NCBI RefSeq assembly: GCF_007713705.1
Contig: NZ_VMSJ01000001.1
Location: 868,001-932,000, forward strand
Length of the DNA stretch: 64,000 nt
Origin: Salinicoccus cyprini
GTDB lineage: Bacteria; Bacillota; Bacilli; Staphylococcales; Salinicoccaceae
Reading direction: 5' to 3'
Positions 17,352 to 26,628 of this stretch are shown piece by piece. How positions within the stretch are numbered: position 1 is the first letter of the stretch; every line of letters begins with the position of its first letter. A program made the position numbers and the translations under genes. The notes under the pieces were generated by a model, which worked only from the letters and a program-made list of their open reading frames with translations, ran no database searches and was not told where the DNA came from.

Positions 17352-18062
17352 ATGGACAAAGAGACAAAAGTTCAAAACATATTTAATTCCATTTCATCAG
17401 ACTATGACCTGATGAATGATGTTATCAGTCTGAATCAGCACAATATGTGGCGCAGGCGGACGATGAAGGAAATGTTCGTCAAGGACGGGCAGTCTGTACT
17501 TGATGTATGCTGCGGAACCGGGGATTGGACCATCCAGCTTTCGGACGAAGCACCAGGAGCCCGGGTCATCGGCATCGACTTCAGCGAGAAGATGCTGGAA
17601 GTGGCGGAAAAGAAGACAAGCAGCCATTCCAACATAGAACTGCTGCAGGGAAATGCGATGTCGCTGCCATTTGATGATGGTTCATTCGACTATGTAACGA
17701 TCGGGTTCGGTTTAAGGAATCTTCCTGATTACAAAAGGGCGATTGATGAATTCCACCGTGTTCTGAAGCCCGGAGGCACGCTTGTAGTCCTTGAGACGTC
17801 GATTCCTGAAAACGGACTTGTCAGCCAGGGCTTCGATTTCTATTTCGGTACCATCATGCCGACGCTCGGCGGCCTTATCGCCGACCGCTCGAAAGAGTAT
17901 GAATGGCTATACGAATCGACGAGTTCGTTCCTGTCCAAAGACGAACTCAAATCCATGATGGCTGAGAGTGGTTTTACAAATCTTAAAGTCATCCCGCATA
18001 CTTTCGGTACCGCTGCCACCCACATCGGTTACAGACCGCTTGAACGGGTGAATCCCAGTTGA
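17352..18062 (+). CDS. menG: Demethylmenaquinone methyltransferase
   Basis: MenG (UbiE) performs the last step of menaquinone synthesis, an S-adenosylmethionine-dependent C-methylation. The 236-aa protein has the SAM-binding motif DVCCGTGDWT near residue 52, IGIDFSEKML, and the UbiE signature GFGLRNLPDY near residue 118. It is placed between the two subunits of heptaprenyl diphosphate synthase, as in Bacillus and Staphylococcus. Its stop overlaps the TTG start of hepT. Confidence 0.96.
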   Translation: MDKETKVQNIFNSISSDYDLMNDVISLNQHNMWRRRTMKEMFVKDGQSVLDVCCGTGDWTIQLSDEAPGARVIGIDFSEKMLEVAEKKTSSHSNIELLQGNAMSLPFDDGSFDYVTIGFGLRNLPDYKRAIDEFHRVLKPGGTLVVLETSIPENGLVSQGFDFYFGTIMPTLGGLIADRSKEYEWLYESTSSFLSKDELKSMMAESGFTNLKVIPHTFGTAATHIGYRPLERVNPS

Positions 18063-19012
18063 AAACAGTAAAGCAGTATCTTGCTTCGGATTTTGAAGCA
18101 GTCGGTGATATCATCAAGGAGAACCTTGATCCAAATGACATTCTCGTGAATGCCAAAAGCTATGAGCTCTTCAGATCAGGGGGGAAGAAAATCCGGCCAA
18201 CTTTCACACTGCTTGTCGGCAGACTGGGTGAGACCGGCAGATATCCGGATGTACTGAAAGCAAGTGCAAGCCTGGAACTGATTCATATGGCGACACTTGT
18301 GCATGATGACATCATTGATAACAGCAGACTGCGCAGAGGCAGATCGACTGTCTACTATGAACATGGCTATCTACAGGCGATCAATACCGGCAACTATCTT
18401 CTATCCACTTCGCTCTCCATCGTCAGCACGATAGAGCATAAGGCTCTCCATGAAGCATTCTCCCAGGCCATCAGGGAGATCGTGGATGGAGAGATATTCC
18501 AGCTGGACCACCAGTTCAACTCCTCCCAGACGCTTGATGACTACTACACTAAGATATACAGAAAAACAGCACTGCTGATCGAGTTGAGCATCAAGATGGG
18601 GGCCTACGCAGCAAATGTAGAAGAACACATTCTGGATGGACTGCTCGTGTATGGCTATCATATCGGAATGAGTTTCCAGATCATCGATGACTGTCTGGAT
18701 TTCATCGGCAACGAGAAGACACTCGGCAAACCCAAGTTCTCCGATCTGGAAAATGGGCATTATACGCTGCCGGTCCTCATGCTGAGGGATGAGGACCCTG
18801 ATTTCAGCAGCAAGCTGCATGCATTCGATGGCAGCAGAGAGAAACTCGACGAAATGATAGCGGACCTTCTTGCATCCGATGCAATCGAACGGTCGATTGC
18901 AATTAGCAATACTTACATCGACAAGGCGAGGACGGCAATCGAGAATATAGATGAACCGATTCGCACCTATCTGATGGAAATTGCAGAAAAATTATCAAAC
19001 CGTCTGAATTAA
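18059..19012 (+). CDS. hepT: Heptaprenyl diphosphate synthase component II
   Basis: HepT is the catalytic prenyltransferase subunit that builds the isoprenoid chain of menaquinone. The 317-aa protein carries both aspartate-rich motifs, HDDIIDNSRLRRG (Asp83, Asp84, Asp87) and IIDDCLDF (Asp210, Asp211, Asp214), and GGKKIRP for diphosphate binding. The start is a TTG that overlaps the menG stop; the homologous N-terminus supports it. It follows hepS-menG, completing a quinone operon. Confidence 0.94.
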   Translation: MKTVKQYLASDFEAVGDIIKENLDPNDILVNAKSYELFRSGGKKIRPTFTLLVGRLGETGRYPDVLKASASLELIHMATLVHDDIIDNSRLRRGRSTVYYEHGYLQAINTGNYLLSTSLSIVSTIEHKALHEAFSQAIREIVDGEIFQLDHQFNSSQTLDDYYTKIYRKTALLIELSIKMGAYAANVEEHILDGLLVYGYHIGMSFQIIDDCLDFIGNEKTLGKPKFSDLENGHYTLPVLMLRDEDPDFSSKLHAFDGSREKLDEMIADLLASDAIERSIAISNTYIDKARTAIENIDEPIRTYLMEIAEKLSNRLN

Positions 19013-19013
19013 A

Positions 19014-19043
19014 TTGAAAAATCAAAATTAATAATGTTAAAAT
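19014..19043 (+). promoter_or_regulatory. Promoter of ndk
   Basis: TTGAAA (19014-19019) and TAAAAT (19038-19043) are 18 bp apart, starting just after the hepT stop. Confidence 0.6.
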
Positions 19044-19080
19044 GATATGGATTGGATTTCAACTTAAGGAGAATGCAAAA

Positions 19081-19527
19081 ATGGAAAAAACATTTCTAAT
19101 GATCAAACCGGATGGTGTACAGAGAAACCTCGTAGGTGCCATTGTCGGACGTCTCGAGAACAAAGGCTTCAGAATTGCCGGTGCCAAGCTCATGCAGGTA
19201 TCTGAAGAACTGGCTAAAACACACTATCAGGAACATGAGGAGAAGCCGTTCTTTGGTGAGCTTGTGGATTTCATCACTTCAGGCCCCGTTTTCGCAATGG
19301 TACTGGAAGGGGATAACGTCATCGATACAGCGCGTCTTGCTGTAGGTGCAACCAATCCGCAACAGGCAGCTCCTGGAACGATCCGTGGAGACTATGGACT
19401 GACGGTCGGAAAGAACATCATTCATGGATCCGACTCGAAGGAAAGCGCCGAGCGTGAAATCTCGCTGTTCTTCAATGAAGATGAGATTCTCGACTATTCA
19501 CTTTCCAATAGTGCATGGATCTATTAG
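19081..19527 (+). CDS. ndk: Nucleoside diphosphate kinase
   Basis: Ndk balances nucleoside triphosphate pools by phosphate transfer through a phosphohistidine. The 148-aa protein has the standard length, with [13 protein letters not shown] at the start and the active-site [16 protein letters not shown] (His about 116). The ATG at 19081 follows AAGGAG; upstream in-frame ATG 19042 lacks a ribosome-binding site and lies at the promoter. It has its own promoter and terminator. Confidence 0.97.
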   Translation: MEKTFLMIKPDGVQRNLVGAIVGRLENKGFRIAGAKLMQVSEELAKTHYQEHEEKPFFGELVDFITSGPVFAMVLEGDNVIDTARLAVGATNPQQAAPGTIRGDYGLTVGKNIIHGSDSKESAEREISLFFNEDEILDYSLSNSAWIY

Positions 19528-19541
19528 AACTCAAATAGCAG

Positions 19542-19569
19542 AAGCTGGGTAAAGTACTCAGCTTTTTTT
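19542..19569 (+). terminator. Terminator after ndk
   Basis: A 9-bp stem, AGCTGGGTA with TACTCAGCT (one G-U pair), is followed by seven Ts. Confidence 0.85.
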
Positions 19570-19601
19570 AGTATCATGAAATAATGAGGAGGACATATGA
19601 T

Positions 19602-20768
19602 ATGAGATTTTTAACAGCAGGCGAATCGCATGGACCGAAACTTTCGGCCATCGTGGAAGGTTTCCCCGCAAACCTGCCGATAGACAAGGAGAGAATGACC
19701 GCTGAACTTCTGAAGAGGCAGGGAGGCTATGGCCGCGGCCGTCGCATGCAGATCGAAAAGGATACTTTCCAGTTCGGCAGTGGTGTCAGACACGGCAAGA
19801 CGCTCGGCAGTCCGATCATGCTCGAAATCACAAATGATGATTTCAAGCACTGGAGCAAGATCATGGGCAGTGAACCGCTGACTGAAGAAGAGGAAGCGTC
19901 CCTGAAAAGGGTGATCACAAAGCCGCGCCCAGGACATGCCGACCTTGTCGGAGGAATGAAATACAATGTCCGTGACCTGCGCAACGTACTGGAGCGCTCC
20001 TCTGCACGGGAGACGGCTTCACGCGTCGCTGTCGGTGCACTTTGCAAGGAGCTCCTTCATGCACTGGATATCCGCATTTTCAGCCGGGTCAATCAGATCG
20101 GCGAAGTAAAGGATGACGCTGAATACAGCATTGAAGAACGTGCGGATCGCCCCGACCAGTCTTCTGTCCGGATGGTATCGGAGGAGAAGACAAAGCAGGC
20201 GGAGGAACTGATTGATGCCACCAAGAAAAAAGGGGACTCGATCGGCGGCATCGTTGAAGTCATCGTAGAGAACCCGATTCCCGGCCTCGGCAGCCATGTG
20301 CATTATGACCGCAAGCTCGATGCCAAAATTGCCGGCAGCATCGTCAGCATCAATGCCTTCAAAGGTGTCGAATTCGGCATCGGCTTCAGAGCCGGGGAGA
20401 CACCAGGCTCAAAAGTACATGATGAGATACTCTACAGTGAAGAATACGGCTACTACCGCCGTACCAACAACCTTGGTGGATTCGAGGGCGGCATGACGAC
20501 AGGCATGCCGATCATCGTCAAAGCTGTCATGAAGCCGATACCGACGTTGTACAAGCCGCTGTTCAGTGTGGACATCAATACGAAGGAGCCATTCAAGGCT
20601 ACAATCGAGCGCAGCGATGCATGTGCAGTTCCTGCTGCTTCGGTCGTATGTGAACATATGGTCGCTATTGAAATGGCTGCCGCCATTCTTGACAAGTTCC
20701 CTCATGATGATTTTGTGGAACTGGAATCAGCTGTTGCCCAATACAAGCAGAGACTGGCCGAGTACTAG
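19602..20768 (+). CDS. aroC: Chorismate synthase
   Basis: AroC converts EPSP to chorismate, using reduced FMN. The 388-aa protein shows the family opening [11 protein letters not shown] and the motifs RPGHADL (about 113-119) and [14 protein letters not shown] (about 136-149). The ATG at 19602 follows GAGGAGGA by about 8 bp; the closer ATG at 19596 is out of frame. It begins the aroC-aroB-aroA cluster. The order fits Bacillus, but aroH, trp and tyrA genes are absent here. Confidence 0.96.
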   Translation: MRFLTAGESHGPKLSAIVEGFPANLPIDKERMTAELLKRQGGYGRGRRMQIEKDTFQFGSGVRHGKTLGSPIMLEITNDDFKHWSKIMGSEPLTEEEEASLKRVITKPRPGHADLVGGMKYNVRDLRNVLERSSARETASRVAVGALCKELLHALDIRIFSRVNQIGEVKDDAEYSIEERADRPDQSSVRMVSEEKTKQAEELIDATKKKGDSIGGIVEVIVENPIPGLGSHVHYDRKLDAKIAGSIVSINAFKGVEFGIGFRAGETPGSKVHDEILYSEEYGYYRRTNNLGGFEGGMTTGMPIIVKAVMKPIPTLYKPLFSVDINTKEPFKATIERSDACAVPAASVVCEHMVAIEMAAAILDKFPHDDFVELESAVAQYKQRLAEY

Positions 20769-20769
20769 C

Positions 20770-21819
20770 ATGGAAATCAGAACCGGCTATGCTGATTACA
20801 ACTACACCATCCATGTCGACTACGGTATACTGAAGGATTGCATTTTCCGATATACAGCCAGCTACAACTCTGTACACTTCCTTGTGGATCAGAATGTGCA
20901 TGCACTGTACAAGGATGGTCTGCTATCGTTTGTTCAGAATCCCATCATACTGGAAGGTGGGGAGGCATCGAAATCTTTCGATGCCTTCAAGCATATTACA
21001 GAAACCCTGCTTGAGCGGGGCATCCAGCGTAATCATCTGGTTGTTGTAATCGGCGGCGGTGCTACAGGGGATGCGGGCGGCTTTGCTGCTGCAACAGTAT
21101 TGAGAGGCGTGGATTACATCCAGGTGCCTACAACGCTCCTGGCCCATGATTCTTCGATCGGTGGTAAAACTGCAATCAACAGCACGCACGGCAAGAATCT
21201 GATTGGTGTGTTCCATCGTCCGAAGGCTGTCATCTATGACCTGACATTCCTTGAGACATTGCCGCAGCATGAACTGCTCAGCGGTTTCGGAGAAGTGTTC
21301 AAACATGCACTCCTAAAAGATGAAAAGACTGTGAAAAGACTGATGGATGCCACCAGCAATGGAGTTTCCCTCGACATGATGAAACCATTCATCATCAGCG
21401 GCATAGAAACAAAAATGCATTATGTTACCAGCGATGAGAAGGAGTCCGGCATCCGGAAATATCTTAATCTCGGACATACACTGGGGCATGCGATAGAGTA
21501 CAAATATAAGATGCCGCACGGAATGGCCGTTGTACTTGGACTTTATTTCATGATGTTTGCATCGAATGAAGAGGCGGACCGCAATATATTCGACCTTGAC
21601 CTGTTCAGGCAGTATTTCGAACTGCACGGCTACCCGCTCGAGCAGCTCGGGACAATCGATGAGGCCGAAATGATGACACTTATGGGCAAGGATAAGAAAA
21701 ATCAGAGTACAGACGCCACCGGCTTCGTACTGATGCATGACTTTGGACAGTGCTACTTCACTGAAATTGACAGCAGTCAGCTGAAAAAATATATTTCCCA
21801 ATTAAAGGAGAGCCTATGA
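20770..21819 (+). CDS. aroB: 3-dehydroquinate synthase
   Basis: AroB cyclises DAHP to 3-dehydroquinate in the shikimate pathway, using NAD and a divalent metal. The 349-aa protein has the NAD-binding GGGATGDAGGF, the substrate block PTTLLAHDSSIGGKTAIN, and metal-binding His residues in GHTLGHAIE. The ATG at 20770 is two bases after the aroC stop and gives a family-like N-terminus; the frame is open further upstream within aroC, so initiation is presumably by coupling. Its stop overlaps the aroA start. Confidence 0.94.
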   Translation: MEIRTGYADYNYTIHVDYGILKDCIFRYTASYNSVHFLVDQNVHALYKDGLLSFVQNPIILEGGEASKSFDAFKHITETLLERGIQRNHLVVVIGGGATGDAGGFAAATVLRGVDYIQVPTTLLAHDSSIGGKTAINSTHGKNLIGVFHRPKAVIYDLTFLETLPQHELLSGFGEVFKHALLKDEKTVKRLMDATSNGVSLDMMKPFIISGIETKMHYVTSDEKESGIRKYLNLGHTLGHAIEYKYKMPHGMAVVLGLYFMMFASNEEADRNIFDLDLFRQYFELHGYPLEQLGTIDEAEMMTLMGKDKKNQSTDATGFVLMHDFGQCYFTEIDSSQLKKYISQLKESL

Positions 21820-23102
21820 AGCATCTACTAGACAGCAGTTTCAGCGGGACTTTGAAAGTTCCGGGAGATAAATCGATCACCCACCGTGCGCTCATGTTCG
21901 GTGCACTCGCTAAAGGAACAACGCACATCCATCTGCCACTTCACAGTGAGGATACACGCCGTACCATGGAATGCATGCGTGCGCTCGGTGCAGAAATTGA
22001 GGAGAACGCCGAGGAATGGGTGGTCACCTCTAAAGGGCACAGCAGCCTGCATGCGCCGGATGAAACACTCTATACCGGAAATTCCGGCACGACAACACGT
22101 CTGATCACCGGACTGATCGCCGGACTCGGACTACGAGCCGAAATCGAGGGGGATGCCTCCATTGCGAAGCGTCCGATGGACCGCATACAGCGGCCACTTG
22201 CCGAAATGGGTGCGGACATCGCACTGAAAGATGAAAAATATCCACCCATCACAATAAAGCCTGCAGCACTTTCACCGATCACCTATACGATGCCGATTGC
22301 CAGTGCACAGGTGAAAAGTGCCATACTGCTTGCCTCACTTTTCACTGATGGCGATACGGTCATCCACGAACCTTCTCCATCAAGGAACCATACCGAAATC
22401 ATGCTCAGGCAGTTCGGGGCAGATATTGCATCTGAAAACGGCACAATCACGCTCGCAGGCGGCAATGAACTGAACGCTTCTGATGTCACTGTACCGGGGG
22501 ACATTTCTTCAGCAGCCTTCCCGATCGTACTCGCTGTTCTGAAACCCGGCTCCAGCATCACGATAGATAATGTCTCCTTGAATGAAACACGCTCCGGCAT
22601 CCTGGATGTGCTGGAGATGATGGGCGCAGATGTGACAGTCGAACAGACATCACAGGAGGGTGAGGCACTCGGCAGAATCCATGCAGCCTATACACCTGAA
22701 CTGAAAGGATTCGAAATATCCGGCGACATCATTCCGCGCCTGATTGATGAGATACCGATTCTTGCGCTGCTCGCCGCCTACAGCAATGAAGCCTGTACCG
22801 TAAGAGGGGCTCACGAACTGCGGTTCAAGGAAACAGACCGGATCCGTGCGGTCATCGATGAACTGTCCAGGTTCGGCATCCGGTTTACTGAGTACGATGA
22901 TGGTTTCACTGTCCACCCGGGTCAGGTCGATGTGATGGAAAATACACCAGTAAAAGGGTATAATGACCATCGAATCATCATGATGCTGATCGTTTTCTCC
23001 ATAATAAGCAATACACCACTGGAAATAGATGATATATCAGCCATTGATATATCCTACCCTGGATTTATGGAGGATCTTGAAGCACTAAGGAAGGATGCCT
23101 AA
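21816..23102 (+). CDS. aroA: 3-phosphoshikimate 1-carboxyvinyltransferase (EPSP synthase)
   Basis: AroA joins phosphoenolpyruvate to shikimate-3-phosphate. The 428-aa protein shows PGDKSITHRALMFGALA near the start, GNSGTTTRL near residue 90, and the C-terminal block LRFKETDRIRA. The position-100 motif reads GNSGTTTR rather than the GNAGTAMR of class I enzymes, so this is a class II type. ATGA overlap with aroB shows coupling, and the next gene starts 2 bp after its stop. Confidence 0.96.
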   Translation: MKHLLDSSFSGTLKVPGDKSITHRALMFGALAKGTTHIHLPLHSEDTRRTMECMRALGAEIEENAEEWVVTSKGHSSLHAPDETLYTGNSGTTTRLITGLIAGLGLRAEIEGDASIAKRPMDRIQRPLAEMGADIALKDEKYPPITIKPAALSPITYTMPIASAQVKSAILLASLFTDGDTVIHEPSPSRNHTEIMLRQFGADIASENGTITLAGGNELNASDVTVPGDISSAAFPIVLAVLKPGSSITIDNVSLNETRSGILDVLEMMGADVTVEQTSQEGEALGRIHAAYTPELKGFEISGDIIPRLIDEIPILALLAAYSNEACTVRGAHELRFKETDRIRAVIDELSRFGIRFTEYDDGFTVHPGQVDVMENTPVKGYNDHRIIMMLIVFSIISNTPLEIDDISAIDISYPGFMEDLEALRKDA

Positions 23103-23104
23103 CC

Positions 23105-24376
23105 ATGCAGGATCAGATCTATGAAATTATTGATCAGTTGAGAAAAGGGGAATACCCTGAAAATAAATTGAATAAGGTCGTTTCGAATATCGGCCAGCTT
23201 GTGGATGAAATGGACCTTGAAGCCCTCTTCATCCTCGGTGATACACTGGTTGCTTCCGGTCTTCATAAGGAAGCCGAAAACATATTTGTGCACCTCAACA
23301 GCCAGACGGACCATGACGATGAAGTCCTATCATATCTGGTCGATATACTGATTACGGACGGACGCCTTGACGAGGCGCTCAGCCACGTCAATGAAGCCGA
23401 GAACACACCGGCTGTACTGCTGCTGAAGGCGGAGATCTTCCAGCAGCTCAACATGAGCGACGTCGCAATCAGGTCGCTGCTCGACGCCAAAGCACTGAGC
23501 GATGATCCCATCCTGGACTTTGCGCTTGCAGAGATCTACTACCAGGAAGGGGAGTTCCCCGATGCCATCCGCCACTACGAGTCCCTTATTGCCGCGGGGT
23601 ACGAAGAGGTCAACGGCATAGAACTTAATCTGCGCTTGGCTGAACTGCACATGAACCAGCTCGATCTTGAAAATGCCGGCAGATATTTCGAGATGGCCGA
23701 TGAGAAGTTCTTCACCAATGACGACTACTACAGGAAAGCACTGCTCGAGTACCAGATGCAGTCCTATGAAGCGGCCAAGAATCTTCTCAATCAGGTCATT
23801 GAGAATGAACCGTACTACGTCAATGCCTATATCCTGCTTATGAACGTACATGAAACGGAGCATGACCTCGTGCCCGCAATAGAGCTGATCGAAAGCTATA
23901 TCAGACAGGATGATACGGAGCCGTTGTTCTTCTTCCATCTTGGCAGGCTCCATTTCAGAAATGGGGCGACGGATAAGGCGATTGATAATTTCGCCAGAGC
24001 GATCGCCATCGATCAGGATTACGATGATGCCTACCTCATGCTGTTTGAAACACTGCTCAAGTCGGACAGGACAGAAGAGGTGTCGCAGTTTACAGAAAAG
24101 CTTGATACACATGCGCTATCCGGGGAGAGCCTCTATCTTCTGGCCAAGATCGAACAGGAGAATGAAAATGACGAAGCAGCACTCGGCCTCTATCAGGATG
24201 CTTCAAAACTGATCGGCGAGTCCATCGAGTTCTACACCGACTACTACGCGTATCTCAACGAGATCCGTCACCCTGATCGAAAGGACATACTGAAAAAACT
24301 CATCATCCTGGAACCTGACAATATAGATTGGCAGTATGAAAAGGAGCGTTATGATGAAGAGCATGATGAAATATAG
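23105..24376 (+). CDS. ypiA: Tetratricopeptide-repeat protein YpiA
   Basis: This 423-aa protein is made of helical TPR repeats over most of its length; clear units include the block around DEALSHVNEAENTPAVLLLK and AIDNFARAIAIDQDYDDAYL. It has no signal peptide and is strongly acidic, so it should be a cytoplasmic scaffold. Length and position (after the aro genes, before ypiB) match B. subtilis YpiA, whose precise role is not established. The 3' end overlaps ypiB by about 20 bp. Confidence 0.85.
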   Translation: MQDQIYEIIDQLRKGEYPENKLNKVVSNIGQLVDEMDLEALFILGDTLVASGLHKEAENIFVHLNSQTDHDDEVLSYLVDILITDGRLDEALSHVNEAENTPAVLLLKAEIFQQLNMSDVAIRSLLDAKALSDDPILDFALAEIYYQEGEFPDAIRHYESLIAAGYEEVNGIELNLRLAELHMNQLDLENAGRYFEMADEKFFTNDDYYRKALLEYQMQSYEAAKNLLNQVIENEPYYVNAYILLMNVHETEHDLVPAIELIESYIRQDDTEPLFFFHLGRLHFRNGATDKAIDNFARAIAIDQDYDDAYLMLFETLLKSDRTEEVSQFTEKLDTHALSGESLYLLAKIEQENENDEAALGLYQDASKLIGESIEFYTDYYAYLNEIRHPDRKDILKKLIILEPDNIDWQYEKERYDEEHDEI

Positions 24377-24827
24377 AAAAGATTTCATCGATTATGTCCT
24401 GTACAATTATGAATTTGGCGACCGTACGGCGGTATGGATCTTGAATTTCATCAAATCCCATCCAGTCATTTCCAGCAATACTGTTTTCATAGATGATGGT
24501 AATGTGGATCGCAAGCTGCGTATTTCCGACAATGGGAGCAGCAGCCCCACACTGCTGTTTGAAAAAGGGAATACCGTCACTGTGGACGGTGAAGTCATCT
24601 TCCATGAATTGAACATGAACCAGGAGCAGCCACTGCTCCTCATTTTCAATCTTCATCAGGAAGATCGGAGATATGATAAGCTGAAGTCTCTGGAAACCGA
24701 TATGGACAGTTCTCTCGAGAAGATCGGACATGAATCCGTCATCTCGCAGATCGACGAAGCGCTGGATTCGAAAGACCATGCCAGGTTCATCCGGCTGACG
24801 GACTATCTTAATCGGACAAACAAGTAG
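24354..24827 (+). CDS. ypiB: UPF0302 family protein YpiB
   Basis: This 157-aa protein matches the YpiB/UPF0302 family by order and by its KRKDFIDYVL-like opening (here YRKDFIDYVLYNYEF) and IDEALDSKDHARFIRLT near the end. Function is unknown; in Bacillus the family lies beside ypiF and qcrABC. Several in-frame ATGs (24336, 24351, 24354, 24363, 24366) are possible. I prefer 24354 because AAGGAG at 24341-24346 is then 7 bp upstream. Starting inside ypiA suggests translational coupling. Confidence 0.8.
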   Translation: MKSMMKYRKDFIDYVLYNYEFGDRTAVWILNFIKSHPVISSNTVFIDDGNVDRKLRISDNGSSSPTLLFEKGNTVTVDGEVIFHELNMNQEQPLLLIFNLHQEDRRYDKLKSLETDMDSSLEKIGHESVISQIDEALDSKDHARFIRLTDYLNRTNK

Positions 24828-24840
24828 AAGAGGTGATGGA

Positions 24841-25275
24841 ATGCTTTACAATCACCAGGACCTGAAGGTTCTGAAAGATGAAATCGAATTTGTGGATACA
24901 GCACTTATTCCTTTTGCAAGTGCTGACATGAACGGCAGTGCACGAGATAATGCCAGCGATATGGAAATGATCCAGATGGTGACCATCCAGCTTGAAAAGC
25001 AGTTCAAAGGGCGTCTTTTCATCACACCGGCCATGATGACCGTCGAAGGCATGACTGAAGTTCTCGAAACCTATATTGAACAGCTCGAAGCATATGGTTT
25101 CAAAAAAGTCATCATTCTGACACATCTCGACAAGTCCTTTGATTCGGCCCATTCGATTGTTGTAAACCGCATCCCGCTTGAGGATATGGATGCAGAGATG
25201 AAGATGAGCCTGATCAATGATGAAGTGAAAAATGTGATGAAACAGGTCATCACCATATGGAATCATAGGAATTAA
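24841..25275 (+). CDS. ypiF: DUF2487 family protein YpiF
   Basis: This 144-aa soluble protein corresponds to YpiF (DUF2487), found directly upstream of qcrA in Bacillus. It has no signal peptide or membrane segment. Alternating hydrophobic strands and helices (KKVIILTHLDKSF) suggest a small alpha/beta fold. Function is unknown. It follows ypiB by 13 bp and is separated from qcrA by a promoter region. Confidence 0.8.
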   Translation: MLYNHQDLKVLKDEIEFVDTALIPFASADMNGSARDNASDMEMIQMVTIQLEKQFKGRLFITPAMMTVEGMTEVLETYIEQLEAYGFKKVIILTHLDKSFDSAHSIVVNRIPLEDMDAEMKMSLINDEVKNVMKQVITIWNHRN

Positions 25276-25298
25276 GTATAATTACACGATTATGGTTC

Positions 25299-25356
25299 AC
25301 CGGTCTGTCAAAACTTGAGATAGCTTATTGACCGGTTTCAGCTAATAGGCTAAAAT
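25299..25356 (+). promoter_or_regulatory. Promoter of qcrABC with repeated ACCGGT sites
   Basis: TTGACC (25328-25333) and TAAAAT (25351-25356) are separated by 17 bp and form a good SigA-type promoter about 60 bp upstream of qcrA. ACCGGT occurs at 25299-25304 and again at 25331-25336, overlapping the -35, 32 bp apart. A regulator site is possible. Confidence 0.6.
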
Positions 25357-25417
25357 TGAACTGTCCTAGTTATATTAATAAATGTAAAAGTACGCGCGTT
25401 TGAGGGGGGAAATTTGA

Positions 25418-25918
25418 ATGTCGCAAAAAGTAACAAGACGCCAATTCCTGAACTACTCTCTGATGGGAGTGGGATCATTCATGGCGGCTGGCATCATACT
25501 GCCAATGGGTAGATTTGCACTCGATCCGTTGTTCCAGGCTGAAGCGGAAGGGTCCATGATCACTACGAGTGTAAGAGCTGAAGAAATCACCGAAGAACCT
25601 GTCAAAGTGGACTTTTCTTTTGAACAGCAGGATGCATGGTATACAAGTGAAGTTACAGACTTTGCTTGGGTATATAGAGATGGCGAAGAGATCATCGCTC
25701 TGTCGCCTGTATGCAAACACTTGGGCTGTACCGTAACATGGGCTGGTGATGATGCCAACCCGAACCGATTCTTCTGTCCGTGCCATAATGGCCTTTACGA
25801 GAAGAGTGGTCAGAATGTACCAGGTACACCTCCAAGAGGACCATTGGACCAGTTTGAAGTCGGTGTATCCGATGGTTACATCACTATAGGTGAAAGATTC
25901 GCCAACGAAATCGTATAG
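25418..25918 (+). CDS. qcrA: Menaquinol:cytochrome c reductase Rieske subunit
   Basis: QcrA holds the 2Fe-2S cluster of the cytochrome bc-type complex that passes electrons from menaquinol to cytochrome c. The 166-aa protein begins with a twin-arginine signal-anchor TRRQFLNY (Arg7, Arg8) followed by a hydrophobic helix. Cluster ligands are Cys99 and His101 in CKHLGC and Cys120 and His123 in CPCH; Cys104 and Cys122 should form the structural disulfide. It has its own promoter and starts qcrABC. Confidence 0.96.
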   Translation: MSQKVTRRQFLNYSLMGVGSFMAAGIILPMGRFALDPLFQAEAEGSMITTSVRAEEITEEPVKVDFSFEQQDAWYTSEVTDFAWVYRDGEEIIALSPVCKHLGCTVTWAGDDANPNRFFCPCHNGLYEKSGQNVPGTPPRGPLDQFEVGVSDGYITIGERFANEIV

Positions 25919-25929
25919 GAGGGAACACT

Positions 25930-26604
25930 TTGCTTAACAGAATCTATGATTGGATAGACGATCGCATTGATATCACTCCTATATGGAGAGATGTCGCTGA
26001 TCATGAAGTGCCGGAGCATGTTAACCCTGCCTATCACTTCTCAGCATTCGTATATTGCTTCGGCGGGTTAACGTTTTTCATTACAGTCATCCAGGTACTC
26101 TCAGGAATGTTCCTGACAATGTACTACGTACCTGATATCGTCAATGCCTGGAATTCCGTCTATTATCTGCAGCATGACGTTGCAGCAGGACTCATCGTTC
26201 GGGGTATGCACCACTGGGGTGCCAGCCTGGTAGTTGTTATGATGTTCCTACATACTCTAAGGGTATTCTTCACAGGCTCATACAAGGCGCCACGTGAACT
26301 CAACTGGGTTGTGGGTGTTCTTCTTTTCCTCGTAATGCTTGGTCTTGCCTTCACAGGCTACCTGCTGCCTTGGGATATGAAAGCATTGTTCGCTACAAAA
26401 GTAGGATTGGATATTGCAGAGAGTGTACCGTTTGTCGGTGAATGGATCAAGACATTGCTTGCCGGTGATGAAGAGATCATCGGAGCTCAGACATTGACAC
26501 GTTTCTTTGCCATCCACGTATTCTTCCTGCCTGCTGCTCTATTCGTACTGATGGCTGTCCACTTCATCATGATACGTAGACAAGGCATCTCAGGACCACT
26601 ATAG
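25930..26604 (+). CDS. qcrB: Menaquinol:cytochrome c reductase cytochrome b subunit
   Basis: QcrB is the cytochrome b6-type membrane subunit that carries the two b haems and quinol-binding sites. The 224-aa protein has four hydrophobic helices and conserved haem-ligand histidines in the HHWGAS and HTLRVF helix and in the FFAIHVFFLP helix. The b6-type split form matches Bacillus. The start is TTG at 25930, 11 bp after qcrA and preceded by GGAGGG. It is the middle gene of qcrABC. Confidence 0.95.
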   Translation: MLNRIYDWIDDRIDITPIWRDVADHEVPEHVNPAYHFSAFVYCFGGLTFFITVIQVLSGMFLTMYYVPDIVNAWNSVYYLQHDVAAGLIVRGMHHWGASLVVVMMFLHTLRVFFTGSYKAPRELNWVVGVLLFLVMLGLAFTGYLLPWDMKALFATKVGLDIAESVPFVGEWIKTLLAGDEEIIGAQTLTRFFAIHVFFLPAALFVLMAVHFIMIRRQGISGPL

Positions 26605-26628
26605 GAATGATAAGGGAGGTAAATTGAT

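Noticed and set aside
20566-20769. 5' extension of the aroB frame into aroC
   Set aside because: No ribosome-binding site upstream, and the AroB family N-terminus corresponds to the ATG at 20770.
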